From Pseudonocardia nematodicida (GTDB taxonomy: Bacteria > Actinomycetota > Actinomycetes > Mycobacteriales > Pseudonocardiaceae): a stretch of DNA of 64,000 nt. The notes under the pieces are model-generated. The model saw only the letters and a program-made list of their open reading frames with translations. It was not told the DNA's origin and did no database searches. Below are positions 26,741 to 35,716 of this stretch, piece by piece; position 1 is the first letter of the stretch; every line of letters begins with the position of its first letter. Both the position numbers and the translations under genes were made by a program. The stretch covers positions 186,001-250,000 of the forward strand of contig NZ_JBEDNQ010000003.1 in NCBI RefSeq assembly GCF_040105385.1, given 5' to 3'.

Positions 26741-28668
26741 GCCTGCGCTCCCGTGGTCGCTGCGGTGATGTCGGTCGCGGAGTCGGGGTGGGTGCCGGTG
26801 AGGTAGGTCAGGAACACGTCCTGGAGCTCCTCGGCGCCGAAGGGCAGCCCGGCCACCTTGGTGTAGCTCTTGACGTCGACCAGGTGCCGGGCGCGCAGCA
26901 GCATCGCGAGCTGGCCGAGGTTCATCTCGGGGCAGAGCACGGTGCGGTAGGACCCGAGGACCTCGCCGAGGTTGGCCGGCATCGGGTTGAGGTGGCGCAG
27001 GTGCGCGGTGGCGACCGAGTGACCGAGGTTGCGGACCCGGCGGGCGGCGGCGTTGATCGGGCCGTAGGTCGAGCCCCAGCCGATCACGAGCACGTCGGCG
27101 TCGCCGTCGGGGTCGTCGACGCCCAGGTCCGGCACCTCGATGCCGTCGATCTTGGCCTGGCGCAGCCGCACCATCCGGTCGTGGTTGTCGGGGTCGTAGG
27201 AGATCGAGCCGCGGCCGTCGGCCTTCTCCAGGCCGCCGACCCGGTGCTCGAGCCCGGGGGTGCCCGGGATCGCCCACGGCCGGGCGAGGGTGGCGTCGTC
27301 GCGCAGGTAGGGCCAGAACTCACCGGACCCGTCCGGGGCGTTCGGCTCGGTCGCGAACCCCGGGTCGACCGACGCCAGCGACTCCACGTCGGGGATCCGC
27401 CAGGGCTCGGAGCCGTTGGCCAGTGCGCCGTCGGAGAGCAGCATGACCGGCGTCCGGTAGCGGACCGCGATCGCGGCGGCCTCGACGGCGGCGGAGAAGC
27501 AGTCCCCGGGCGTGCACGGGGCGATCACCGGCAGCGGCGCCTCACCGTTGCGGCCGAACATGGCTTGGAGCAGGTCGGCCTGCTCGGTCTTGGTCGGCAG
27601 CCCGGTCGAGGGCCCGCCGCGCTGGACGTCGATCACCAGCAGCGGCAGCTCCAGCGCCACGGCCAGGCCGATGGTCTCGGACTTCAGCGAGATACCCGGC
27701 CCGGACGTTGTGGTCACGCCCAGCGCGCCGCCGAAGCTCGCGCCCAGCGCCGCGCCGACACCGGAGATCTCGTCCTCGGCCTGGAAGGTGGTCACGCCGA
27801 ACGCCTTGTGCTTGGACAGCTCGTGCAGGATGTCCGACGCCGGCGTGATCGGGTAGGTGCCCAGGAACACCGGCAGCCCGGTGGTCCGCCCGGCCGCGAC
27901 GACGCCGTAGGCCAGCGCCACGTTGCCGGTGATCTGCCGGTAGGTGCCCGCGTCCAGCTTGGCCGGGGCGACCTCGTAGGTGACGGCGAACGCCTCGGTC
28001 GTCTCGCCGTAGGCGTGCCCGGCGCGGAAGGCCAGGATGTTGGCCTCGGCGATCTCGGGACGCTTGGCGAACTTCTCCCGCAGGAACCGCTCGGTCGACT
28101 CGCTCGGCCGGTGGTACATCCAGGAGAGCAGCCCGAGCGCGAACATGTTCTTCGCCCGCTCGGCGTCCTTCTTGGACAGCCCGGTCTCGGCCAGGGCGCC
28201 CCGGGTGAGGGTGGCCATGGCGACGCCGTGCACGGCGTACTGCTCCAGCGACTCGTCCTCGAGCGGGTTCGACTCGTAGCCGACCTTGGTCAGGTTCCGC
28301 TTGGTGAACTCGTCGGTGTTGACGATCAGCACCCCGCCCTGGGGCAGGTCGCCGATGTTGGCCTTCAGCGCCGCCGGGTTCATCGCGACCAGCACGTCGG
28401 GGCGGTCGCCCGGGGTGAGGATGTCGTAGTTCGCGAAGTGCAGCTGGAACGACGACACGCCCGGCAGGGTCCCGGCAGGTGCCCGGATCTCGGCGGGGAA
28501 GTTCGGCAGGGTCGACAGGTCGTTGCCGAAGTTGGCGGTCTCCGAGGTGAACCGGTCACCGGTGAGCTGCATACCGTCGCCGGAGTCACCCGCGAACCGG
28601 ATGACCACGCGGTCGCGCTGGACCACCTCGGAGTCACGAGCCTCGACAGGAGTGTCGCTGGTGGTCAT
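26737..28668 (-). CDS. korA: 2-oxoglutarate:ferredoxin oxidoreductase subunit alpha
   Basis: A 643-aa fused gamma-alpha subunit. The N-terminal gamma domain starts RVVIRFAGDSGDGMQLTGDRF. The alpha pyrimidine-binding domain begins near residue 205 with NVALAYGVVAAGR and TYPITPASDILHEL. The DVQRGGPSTGLPTKTEQADL signature is near 315. The ATG (MTTSDTPVEA) was preferred to an in-frame TTG 13 codons upstream. First gene of the korAB operon; 125 nt separates it from the upstream crotonase gene, so a promoter may lie there. Confidence 0.93.
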   Translation of the reverse strand: MTTSDTPVEARDSEVVQRDRVVIRFAGDSGDGMQLTGDRFTSETANFGNDLSTLPNFPAEIRAPAGTLPGVSSFQLHFANYDILTPGDRPDVLVAMNPAALKANIGDLPQGGVLIVNTDEFTKRNLTKVGYESNPLEDESLEQYAVHGVAMATLTRGALAETGLSKKDAERAKNMFALGLLSWMYHRPSESTERFLREKFAKRPEIAEANILAFRAGHAYGETTEAFAVTYEVAPAKLDAGTYRQITGNVALAYGVVAAGRTTGLPVFLGTYPITPASDILHELSKHKAFGVTTFQAEDEISGVGAALGASFGGALGVTTTSGPGISLKSETIGLAVALELPLLVIDVQRGGPSTGLPTKTEQADLLQAMFGRNGEAPLPVIAPCTPGDCFSAAVEAAAIAVRYRTPVMLLSDGALANGSEPWRIPDVESLASVDPGFATEPNAPDGSGEFWPYLRDDATLARPWAIPGTPGLEHRVGGLEKADGRGSISYDPDNHDRMVRLRQAKIDGIEVPDLGVDDPDGDADVLVIGWGSTYGPINAAARRVRNLGHSVATAHLRHLNPMPANLGEVLGSYRTVLCPEMNLGQLAMLLRARHLVDVKSYTKVAGLPFGAEELQDVFLTYLTGTHPDSATDITAATTGAQA

Positions 28669-28793
28669 GGGCAGATCGGCCCCCGGATCGGTCGAAGTCG
28701 GTTGCAACGCCCAGGTTAACCGTCATCGCGCACCGTCGTCCCCTCGCCTCGGTCCACGTCACAGGCGGTTCCGGGCCGCACACGTGGTGTCGA

Positions 28794-29555
28794 TCACTTG
28801 CTGCTGATCGACTTCTTCAACTCGGCGACGCGTGCCGCGAAGGCCTCGGAGCGGACCGACTCGGCCTGGGCCCGGACCTCGACGGCGGTCGCGTCGGCGT
28901 GCGCGTCGAGCCGGGAGGTGATCCGCATCGTCTCCTTGGTCGTGGTGACGAGGTCCCGCGGTGCCGCCGCGGCCCGGCCGGCGAGCTCGCGGGCACCGGC
29001 CAGCAGCGCGTCGTCGCTGTCGTAGGCGCGCCAGACCAGGCCGACCCGCTCGGCCTCCCGGGCGTCGAGCACGTCGCCGAACAGGGTCATCGCCGCGGTG
29101 CCCTGGGCCCCCAGCGCCCGGTGCGCCATCCACGTGTAGCCCCCACCGGGGTGCAGCCCGAGCTGCATGAACCGGACGTCGAACCGGGCCGTCGGGCCCG
29201 CCAGCCGGACGTCGCAGGCCAGCGCGAGGTTGATCCCGGCGCCGACGGCCGCGCCGTTCACCGCGGCGAGGGTGGGCAGCGGGCAGGACGCGACGGCGAG
29301 GAAGCCGGAGTAGACACGCTTCAAGGTGGCGGGGTCGGCGTCGGCCAGCTCGCCGAGGTCGCCGCCCGCGCAGAACGCGGGGGGCTCGCCGGTCAGCAGG
29401 ACCGCGCCGACGCGGGTGTCCGCGGCGGCGGCCTCGACCGCCTCGACCAGCCGCGCGGAGAGCTCCAGGTTCAGCGCGTTGCGCCGGGCGGGGTTCGACA
29501 CGGTGAGCACCGCGACGCCGTCGGTGATCTCGGTCCGGACCTCGATGTCGCTCAT
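28794..29555 (-). CDS. Enoyl-CoA hydratase/isomerase (crotonase) family protein
   Basis: A 253-aa crotonase-fold protein. CoA/oxyanion-hole segments FCAGGDLGEL near residue 61 and NGAAVGAGINLALACD near 100 are intact. By hand alignment both positions of the catalytic glutamates of classical hydratases are replaced: FDVRFMQLGL where FxxPExxxG is usual, and an Ala at the second site in GAQGTAAMTLFG. True hydration is therefore doubtful. A decarboxylase, isomerase or thioesterase-like activity, or a non-catalytic role, is as likely. Same strand as korAB, 125 nt upstream. Confidence 0.82.
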   Translation of the reverse strand: MSDIEVRTEITDGVAVLTVSNPARRNALNLELSARLVEAVEAAAADTRVGAVLLTGEPPAFCAGGDLGELADADPATLKRVYSGFLAVASCPLPTLAAVNGAAVGAGINLALACDVRLAGPTARFDVRFMQLGLHPGGGYTWMAHRALGAQGTAAMTLFGDVLDAREAERVGLVWRAYDSDDALLAGARELAGRAAAAPRDLVTTTKETMRITSRLDAHADATAVEVRAQAESVRSEAFAARVAELKKSISSK

Positions 29556-29681
29556 GGCCCCGGATCATCCACCCTCGGCACGGCCCGGCGCGACCGCCGG
29601 AGGTCACACCCGGGAACGCGTGGCCCGGTCCGGCCGTTCACCGGAGGAGATCCGCAGCAACGCACGGAAGGTGAGAGCGGC

Positions 29682-30539
29682 GTGCACAGCCACATGAACG
29701 GTCTGAAGACGGCCGTCCTGCTCGGCGCGATGAGCGCCCTGGTCCTCGCGATCGGCGGGCTGGTCGCGGGGCGGACGGGGCTGGTCATCGCGCTGTTCCT
29801 CGCGCTGGCGATGAACGGGTGGGCGTACTTCAACTCGGCGAAGCTGGCGCTGCGCTCGATGCACGCGCAGCCGATCACCGAGGCCGAGTACCCGCAGCTG
29901 TTCCGGATGGTCCGTGACCTCAGCCAGCGGGCGCGCCAGCCGATGCCGGCGCTCTACATCAGCCCCACCGACGCGCCGAACGCGTTCGCGACCGGGCGCA
30001 ACCCGCGCAACGCGGCGGTGTGCGTGACGACCGGGCTGATGCAGCTGCTCGACGAGCGCGAGCTGCGCGCGGTGATCGGACACGAGCTCAGCCACGTCTA
30101 CAACCGCGACATCCTGATCTCCTCGGTGGCCGGGGCGATGGCCTCGGCGGTGTCGTTCATCGCCAACATGGCGATGTTCGCGTCGATCTTCGGCGGGGGT
30201 GACCAGGATCGGCCGAACCCGATCGCGCTGATCCTGGTCGCGCTGCTCGGCCCGATCGCGGCCGGCGTCGTGCAGATGGCGGTGAGCCGGTCCCGGGAGT
30301 ACCAGGCCGACGCCTCCGGCGCGGAGCTGACCGGGGACCCGCTCGGCCTGGCCTCGGCGCTGCACAAGCTGCAGTACGGCACCGCCGCCAAGCCGCTGCC
30401 ACCGGACCCGAAGCTGACCTCGCAGTCGCACCTGATGATCGCGAACCCGTTCCGGCCCGGTGAGAAGGCGGCGCGGTGGTTCTCCACCCACCCGCCGATC
30501 GAGGACCGGATCGCGCGGCTGGAGCGGATGGCGCGCTGA
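29682..30539 (+). CDS. htpX: Membrane zinc metalloprotease HtpX
   Basis: A 285-aa M48 peptidase of membrane quality control. N-terminal helices lie at about residues 12-50 and further helices near 150-205. The zinc site is GHELSHVYNRD (HExxH) near 131, with the third ligand in SRSREYQADASG near 207. NAFATGRNPRNAAVCVT is diagnostic. The GTG start is supported by an AAGGTGAG site 7 nt upstream and by similarity of VHSHMNGLKT to mycobacterial HtpX; an ATG four codons on is the alternative. In mycobacteria htpX also lies near grcC1. Confidence 0.93.
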   Translation: MHSHMNGLKTAVLLGAMSALVLAIGGLVAGRTGLVIALFLALAMNGWAYFNSAKLALRSMHAQPITEAEYPQLFRMVRDLSQRARQPMPALYISPTDAPNAFATGRNPRNAAVCVTTGLMQLLDERELRAVIGHELSHVYNRDILISSVAGAMASAVSFIANMAMFASIFGGGDQDRPNPIALILVALLGPIAAGVVQMAVSRSREYQADASGAELTGDPLGLASALHKLQYGTAAKPLPPDPKLTSQSHLMIANPFRPGEKAARWFSTHPPIEDRIARLERMAR

Positions 30540-30621
30540 GGCCGACATCGCGGATTCGTAACGGTTCGGTGGCGGACGGGCGATGAACGGGGTGGCATCG
30601 CTCCCTGCGGAAGAGGACCCC

Positions 30622-31110
30622 ATGAGCCAGACCCCGTCCCGTGAGCCCCGGCACGCCGCCGTCGAGGATCCGGGGACCGGAGCCGGCGCCCGCCCCGAAC
30701 CGCCCGCGTCGTCCGGCGCCCCCCGCGGTCGCGCACCCGCGGACGTGCCCACCGCGCCGGCCGTCGACGACGCACCCACCGAGGCCCTGCCGGCGATCCC
30801 GCGACCCCGGACGCCCGCGGGCGGGCCTGCCGGTCCGGCATCGACCGGCCCGGGCCCCGCCGGTCCGGCACCGGCCGTGGCCCGGCTGCCCGAGCCGTTC
30901 CGCTCGGCCCCGGGGCAGGTCGAGCCGCCCCGAACCGGTCTCCGGCTGCCCGACCTGCCCCCGACGGTCCGTCCGGTGCTGCCCGCGGTACTCGGCGCGG
31001 CGACCGCGCTGGTCCTGGCGCTCGGGGTCGTCGCCGGGGTGAACGGGGCGTCGTCGGACCCCGCCCCGGCGCCGCCCGCCCCGCCGGCCCCGGGCCCGGC
31101 GACCCCCTGA
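30622..31110 (+). CDS. Pro/Ala-rich protein with one C-terminal membrane helix
   Basis: A 162-aa protein. Residues 1-120 are disordered, rich in Pro, Ala, Gly and Arg. One predicted helix at about 122-142 (VLPAVLGAATALVLALGVVAGV) is followed by a Pro-rich tail (PAPPAPPAPGPATP). An AGAGG site precedes the ATG (MSQTPSREP). No homologous domain recognised. It is separated from the amidase gene by 22 nt and could be co-transcribed with it. Confidence 0.55.
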   Translation: MSQTPSREPRHAAVEDPGTGAGARPEPPASSGAPRGRAPADVPTAPAVDDAPTEALPAIPRPRTPAGGPAGPASTGPGPAGPAPAVARLPEPFRSAPGQVEPPRTGLRLPDLPPTVRPVLPAVLGAATALVLALGVVAGVNGASSDPAPAPPAPPAPGPATP

Positions 31111-31132
31111 TCGTTCTGCTTCGATCACCGTC

Positions 31133-32623
31133 GTGGGCGGGATCGGGTGGGAGGACTACCGGCGGCACGACGCCGTCGGGCTCGCGGAGCTGGTCGCCTC
31201 CGGTGCGGTGAGCGCGGAGGACCTGCTCGACGCGGCACTCGAGCGCGCCGACCGGGTCGAGCCGACGATCAACGCCATCCGGTACCGGATGACCGGCTCC
31301 GCCCGCGCCCGTGCCCGAGGCGGCCCGACCGGTCCCTTCGGCGGAGTGCCGTTCCTGGTGAAGGACCTCGGGCAGCACATCGCCGGCGTCCCCACCGGGA
31401 GCGGGTCCCGGGCGCTCGCCGGGTTCCGCCGGCCGGAGACCTCCACCGTGGTCCGGCGCTGGACCGACGCCGGCCTGGTGATCCTCGGCCGCTCCGCGAC
31501 GCCCGAGTTCGGCGCCCGCGCGGTCACCGAACCCGCGCTGGGCGGCCCGACCCGCAACCCCTGGGACCCCGGCCGGACGCCGGGGGGCAGCTCGGGCGGC
31601 TCGGCCGCGGCGGTCGCCGCCGGCATCGTCCCGGTCGCCGGCGCGAGCGACGGCGGCGGCTCGATCCGGATCCCGGCCGCGGCCTGCGGGCTGTTCGGGC
31701 TCAAGCCGGGCCGCGGCGTCGTCCCGTCCGGGCCGGACGTCGCCGAAAGCTTCCACGGCGCCGCCGTCCAGGGCGTGCTGTCCCGGACCGTCCGCGACTC
31801 CGCGGCGATGCTCGACGTGCTGGCCGGGCCCGACCCGGCCGGGCCCTACCGGGTGCAGCCGCCCGGACGTCCCTGTGCCGACGCCGTCCGCGACGACCCG
31901 GAACGGCTGCGGATCGGGATGACGGCCGCGTCGCCACTGGGCGGGGAGGTGGATCCGGAGGCGGTCGCGGCCGTCCGGGACGCCGCGGAGCTGCTCACCT
32001 CGCTCGGGCACGTCGTGGAGGAGTCCGCCCCGGCCGTCGACGGGCGGGGGTTGGCCGGCGACTTCCTCACCTGCTGGTTCGGGATGATCGCGACCCAGGT
32101 CGCGGGGGCGCGGGCGCTCACCGGCTGCGGCGACGACGCCTTCGAGACCGAGACCCGGGTGATGGCCGCGATCGGCGCGGCGACCCCGGCGCCGGTGTAC
32201 CTGGCGGCGCAGGCCCGCTGGCAGCGCCACACCCGGGCGCTCGCGGACTTCCACACCCGCTACGACCTGCTGCTCACACCCACCCTCGCCCGGCCGCCGT
32301 GGCCGATCGGTGCGCTGGACCTGCCCACCCCGGCCCGGATCGCGGCGCGGGCGTTGCTCGCGGTCGGTGCCGGTGGGCTCCTCGGGCGGCCGGGGCTGAT
32401 CGACGGGCTGATCGACGCCAACTTCGCGCCGGTGCCCTTCACCCAGCTGGCCAACGTGACCGGGCGCCCGGCGATGTCGGTGCCGCTCTACCGGACGCCC
32501 GGCGGGCTGCCGCTCGGGGTCCAGTTCGTCGGGCGGCCGGGGGCCGAGCCGGAGCTGCTCGCGCTGGGCGGGCAGCTGGAGCGGGCGCGGCCGTGGGCGC
32601 ACCTGGAGCCGGACCTGCCCTGA
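31133..32623 (+). CDS. Amidase signature family hydrolase
   Basis: A 496-aa AS-family amidase. The Ser-cisSer-Lys triad is visible: Lys in GGVPFLVKDLG near residue 81, cis-Ser in TPGGSSGGSAAAVAAG near 150 and the nucleophilic Ser in GASDGGGSIRIPAAACGLFGL (the GGGS serine, near 180). Substrate (indole-3-acetamide, short amides, lactams) cannot be read from the sequence. It lacks the GatA-specific context (no gatB or gatC nearby), so a catabolic amidase is more likely. GTG start. Confidence 0.9.
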   Translation: MGGIGWEDYRRHDAVGLAELVASGAVSAEDLLDAALERADRVEPTINAIRYRMTGSARARARGGPTGPFGGVPFLVKDLGQHIAGVPTGSGSRALAGFRRPETSTVVRRWTDAGLVILGRSATPEFGARAVTEPALGGPTRNPWDPGRTPGGSSGGSAAAVAAGIVPVAGASDGGGSIRIPAAACGLFGLKPGRGVVPSGPDVAESFHGAAVQGVLSRTVRDSAAMLDVLAGPDPAGPYRVQPPGRPCADAVRDDPERLRIGMTAASPLGGEVDPEAVAAVRDAAELLTSLGHVVEESAPAVDGRGLAGDFLTCWFGMIATQVAGARALTGCGDDAFETETRVMAAIGAATPAPVYLAAQARWQRHTRALADFHTRYDLLLTPTLARPPWPIGALDLPTPARIAARALLAVGAGGLLGRPGLIDGLIDANFAPVPFTQLANVTGRPAMSVPLYRTPGGLPLGVQFVGRPGAEPELLALGGQLERARPWAHLEPDLP

Positions 32624-32786
32624 GTCCGGGCCCGCTCCCCGGCTCGCTCGGCTTCGGTCCTGTGCGGACGGTGCCGCCGTCACGCTCTTGTGCGCGTGGA
32701 TACGGTGGCGGCACGGGGTGCCGGTCGCCACGGGACCGTGATCCTGGTGCCGGCCGCCGGACCGTAGAGCCTCCAGGAGGACCCGC

Positions 32787-33359
32787 ATGGCCGCCGTCGT
32801 CGTCTTCCATCACGCGCTCGGGCTCACGCCGGGGGTGCAGGCCTTCGCGACGACGCTCCGGAAGGCGGGGCACGACGTCGTCGTCCCCGACCTGTTCGAG
32901 GGCCGCACCTTCGCCGACGTCGAGTCCGGCGTGGCACACGCCCGGCAGGTCGGCTTCGGCGAGATCACCGAGGGCGGCGTGCGAGCGGCCTCCGACATGC
33001 CTGAGGATCAGGTCTACATCGGAATGTCGCTCGGCGTGCTGCCCGCACAGCGGCTCGCCCAGACCCGCCCCGGAGCGCGCGGAGCGGTCCTCCTGTACTC
33101 CTGCCTGCCCGCGGCTGAGTTCGGCGGCTGGCCCGACGGGCTCCCGGCGCAGGTGCACGCGATGGAGGACGACCCGCTGTTCGCCGACGACGGCGACCGG
33201 GACGCGGCGATCGCGCTCGCCGGGGCGAACCCGGGCGTGGCGTACTTCCCGTACCCCGGCGACGGGCACCTGTTCGCCGAACCCGGGCAGCCCGCCCACG
33301 ATGAGCGCGCGGCGGCGCTGATGACGGAGCGGGTACTCGCCTTCCTCGCGCGGGCCTGA
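32787..33359 (+). CDS. Dienelactone hydrolase family protein
   Basis: A 190-aa alpha/beta hydrolase of the short DLH type. VVVFHHALGLTPGVQAF contributes the oxyanion region. The nucleophile position is Ser in YIGMSLGV (Cys in classical DLH). Acid and base are probably Asp in EDDPLF and His in GDGHLFAEPG. Physiological substrate unknown. Strong AGGAGG site before the ATG. The 163-nt upstream gap holds no other gene. Confidence 0.85.
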   Translation: MAAVVVFHHALGLTPGVQAFATTLRKAGHDVVVPDLFEGRTFADVESGVAHARQVGFGEITEGGVRAASDMPEDQVYIGMSLGVLPAQRLAQTRPGARGAVLLYSCLPAAEFGGWPDGLPAQVHAMEDDPLFADDGDRDAAIALAGANPGVAYFPYPGDGHLFAEPGQPAHDERAAALMTERVLAFLARA

Positions 33360-33494
33360 CCCCCGGGACCGCGATCGGGGGTCGCGGCGCTCCCGTCCGG
33401 GTGATTGCGTTGCCCCCTCGCGAGCCGCGATGGTCTCGATCGCCCCGGGAGTCCATCGTGTCGACCTCGCCGAGCGACGCATCCGGGGGAGTCG

Positions 33495-35297
33495 ATGTCA
33501 CAGACCGTGCCCGGTGGCTCCCGTACAGCCCGGCACGCGGCCCGCCCGTCGCACCCGGTCGTGCCCTACTCGCCGGGGCTCGACGGCGTCCGCGCGATCG
33601 CGGTGCTGGCGGTCCTCGCCTACCACCTCGACCTCGGGTGGGCCGCTGGTGGATTCCTCGGCGTCGAGGTGTTCTTCACCCTCAGCGGATTCCTGATCAC
33701 CCAGCTGCTGGTCGCCGAGCTGTACCGGCGTGGCCGGGTCGACGTCGCCACGTTCGTCCGGGCACGGGCCCGGCGGCTGCTGCCGGCGCTCGTCGTCGCG
33801 GTGGTGGGGATCCTGGTCGCCTTCCGGGTCGTCGCCCCGGAGTCGGGGCCGGACCTGCGGGAGCACGCCGTCTTCTCGCTGCTCTACCTGCAGAACTGGC
33901 ACCTGCTGCTCGCCGGGGTCCCGTACGGCGAGCCGTCCCCGTTGTTGCACCTGTGGTCGCTGTCGGTCGAGGCGCAGCTCTACCTGGTGTGGCCGGTCGT
34001 GTTCGTCGGGCTGCTCGCATTCCTGCGCCCCCGGACCGCAGCGGTGGTGACGCTCGCGGCGGGGGTGCTGTCCGCGGTCGTCCTCGCGGCGCGTTTCGAT
34101 CCGGACGGCGGTGGGCTCGCCTACTACGCGACGGACGGGCGGGCGTCGGGCTTCCTGGTCGGCGCCGCGCTCGCGCTGGTCTGGCGGCCCGAGGCGTGGA
34201 GTCACCGGCGGAGCCCGCTCGCCCGCAACGCCGTCGACGCCTACGGCGCCGCCGCGCTGGTGGTGCTGCTGGGTGAGCTGGTCGTCGCATCCGAGTTCGA
34301 CGCCGGCCTCTACGGGAGCGGCGGGTTCCTGCGCACCGGCCTGCTGACCGCGGTGGTGATCGCCGCGGCGACCCGGACCGGGGGCCCGATCGCCGGGCTG
34401 CTCGGCAACCGCGTCCTGACCGCGGTCGGGACGCGGTCCTACGGGCTGTACCTCTACCACTGGCCGGTGTTCGTGCTGTTCCGCGACGTCGGCTGGGCGC
34501 CCCTGCCGCGCGACCTGGCGGCGCTCGGGGTGACGGTGCTGGTCACCGAGCTGTCCTACCGGTGCCTCGAGCTACCGGTGCGCCGTGGCGGGATCCGGTC
34601 GCTGGCCGCGCGGCTGGGGTACGGGCGCCCGGAGATGGTGGTGGTCTCGGCCGCCGGCATCGCGGTGGTGGCGGCGGTCGTCGTCGCGGGGACGGCGCCG
34701 GCCGTAGCCGGGGCGGCACCCGCCCCGCCGGCGCCCGTCGCTTCGCCCCCGCCCTCGGCTTCGTCTTCGCCCTCGCCTTCTTCGCCCTCGGCTTCGCCGG
34801 GGCCGGGCACGTCGTCGTCTCTCCCGTCCCGGACCGGCGACCCGGTCCTGGTCGTCGGGGACTCCATCGTCCTGGGCAACGCCGACGCGCTCCTCGCGGT
34901 CCTCCCGCCGGGGTCCAGCGTGGACGGCAAGGTCGGGCGGCAGTTCGCCGCCGCGCCCTCGGTCGTCGGGAGCTGGGCCGCGGTCGAACCCGGCCCGGTC
35001 GTCGTCGTGCTGGGGGCGAACGGAACGGTGGAACCGTCCGATGTCGACGCCGTCCTGGAGGTGACCGGGAGCCGTCACGTGGTGTTCGTGGGTGTCGAGG
35101 TGCCACGGCGGTGGTCGGAGCCGAACGACGAGCTGCTGCGCGCGACCGCCGCCCGGAGCGATCGGGTGGCCTATGTGGACTGGCCGGGGATCGTCGGGTC
35201 GGAGCCGGGGCTGCTCGGGCCGGACGGTGTGCATCCGGGGCCGCGGGGTGCGGAGCTGCTGGTCGAGGCGATCTCCGGCTCGCTCGACCGGCGGTAG
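33495..35297 (+). CDS. Acyltransferase-3 / SGNH-type O-acyltransferase
   Basis: A 600-aa OafA/YrhL-type protein. The acyltransferase-3 membrane domain (about ten helices, residues 28-390) starts with SPGLDGVRAIAVLAVLAYHL, containing the conserved His; RARRLLPALV near 90 is also typical. A Ser/Pro-rich periplasmic linker (SSSPSPSSPSASPGP) follows near 425-460. Then comes a SGNH esterase-like domain with VVGDSIVLGN near 468 and a DGVHPGPRG (DxxH) end near 580. It likely O-acetylates an envelope glycan. GGGGGAG ribosome site before the ATG. Confidence 0.85.
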   Translation: MSQTVPGGSRTARHAARPSHPVVPYSPGLDGVRAIAVLAVLAYHLDLGWAAGGFLGVEVFFTLSGFLITQLLVAELYRRGRVDVATFVRARARRLLPALVVAVVGILVAFRVVAPESGPDLREHAVFSLLYLQNWHLLLAGVPYGEPSPLLHLWSLSVEAQLYLVWPVVFVGLLAFLRPRTAAVVTLAAGVLSAVVLAARFDPDGGGLAYYATDGRASGFLVGAALALVWRPEAWSHRRSPLARNAVDAYGAAALVVLLGELVVASEFDAGLYGSGGFLRTGLLTAVVIAAATRTGGPIAGLLGNRVLTAVGTRSYGLYLYHWPVFVLFRDVGWAPLPRDLAALGVTVLVTELSYRCLELPVRRGGIRSLAARLGYGRPEMVVVSAAGIAVVAAVVVAGTAPAVAGAAPAPPAPVASPPPSASSSPSPSSPSASPGPGTSSSLPSRTGDPVLVVGDSIVLGNADALLAVLPPGSSVDGKVGRQFAAAPSVVGSWAAVEPGPVVVVLGANGTVEPSDVDAVLEVTGSRHVVFVGVEVPRRWSEPNDELLRATAARSDRVAYVDWPGIVGSEPGLLGPDGVHPGPRGAELLVEAISGSLDRR

Positions 35298-35361
35298 GGC
35301 GGAGCTCGCTCGCGCGCTGGTGCGCACATTCCCTGGTCGTCGCCGCGGGGCACGTCGTCGT

Positions 35362-35404
35362 GTTCCGCGTTCCGCGTTCCGCGTTCCGCGTTCCGCGGAA
35401 CGCG
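35362..35404. repeat. GTTCCGC heptamer array ending in an 18-bp palindrome
   Basis: Five exact head-to-tail copies of GTTCCGC run from 35362 to 35396. The last copies merge into the perfect palindrome CGCGTTCCGCGGAACGCG at 35387-35404. The period of seven is not a codon multiple, so this is not coding. Confidence 0.9.
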
Positions 35405-35418
35405 CTCGCGCCTCGACG

Positions 35419-35488
35419 CTGCCGCACCCCGTCACCGGCCGGGGCGACCTCCGCAGCGGGTGCCGCGGCCGACGACGGGGTGCGGCAG
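35419..35488. repeat. 15-bp inverted repeat (REP-like hairpin)
   Basis: CTGCCGCACCCCGTC at 35419-35433 is exactly complementary to 35474-35488, with a 40-nt GC-rich spacer. It lies between the two GTTCCGCGGAAC palindromes (35387-35404 and 35511-35524), so the whole block looks like one composite element. Confidence 0.8.
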
Positions 35489-35510
35489 TGGGCGGAGCAT
35501 CCGGCCGTCG

Positions 35511-35524
35511 CGTTCCGCGGAACG
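35511..35524. repeat. Second GTTCCGCGGAAC palindrome
   Basis: CGTTCCGCGGAACG repeats the palindrome at 35387-35404 on the far side of the 15-bp inverted pair. Confidence 0.85.
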
Positions 35525-35614
35525 TGGTCGCGTCACCGACGGCAGCGGGAGACCGGCAGCCCGGGTACCGCGAACAGCCTCTGCGCCGAACCCGGTCCCG
35601 ATACCCGAACGCCG

Positions 35615-35716
35615 ATGCCTCCCCGGACGACTGCTGCGTTGATCGCCGCGTTCGCGAAGTCCCCGCGCCACCCGCAGATGATCGTCATCGCGCAACGCCA
35701 CGGCCCGCTCGGCTAG
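35615..35716 (+). CDS. Possible 33-aa peptide, or gene remnant
   Basis: An ATG opens a 33-codon frame (MPPRTTAALIAAFAKSPRHP to RHGPLG) ending at a TAG that overlaps the yajQ stop on the other strand. Codon third positions are GC-rich. The short length, lack of a ribosome site and the repeat-filled neighbourhood make a gene fragment as likely as a real small protein. Confidence 0.2.
   Translation: MPPRTTAALIAAFAKSPRHPQMIVIAQRHGPLG

Larger units (their letters stand above)
35298..35614. other. Gene-free region of nested repeats
   Basis: No convincing gene. Five GTTCCGC heptamers, two GCGTTCCGCGGAACG palindromes and a 15-bp inverted pair occupy 35362-35524 and are listed separately. The rest (35298-35361, 35525-35614) shows nothing I can identify. 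Confidence 0.6.

Noticed and set aside
35362..35404. CRISPR array
   Set aside because: The repeats are 7-bp, contiguous and without spacers. No cas gene is in the window.
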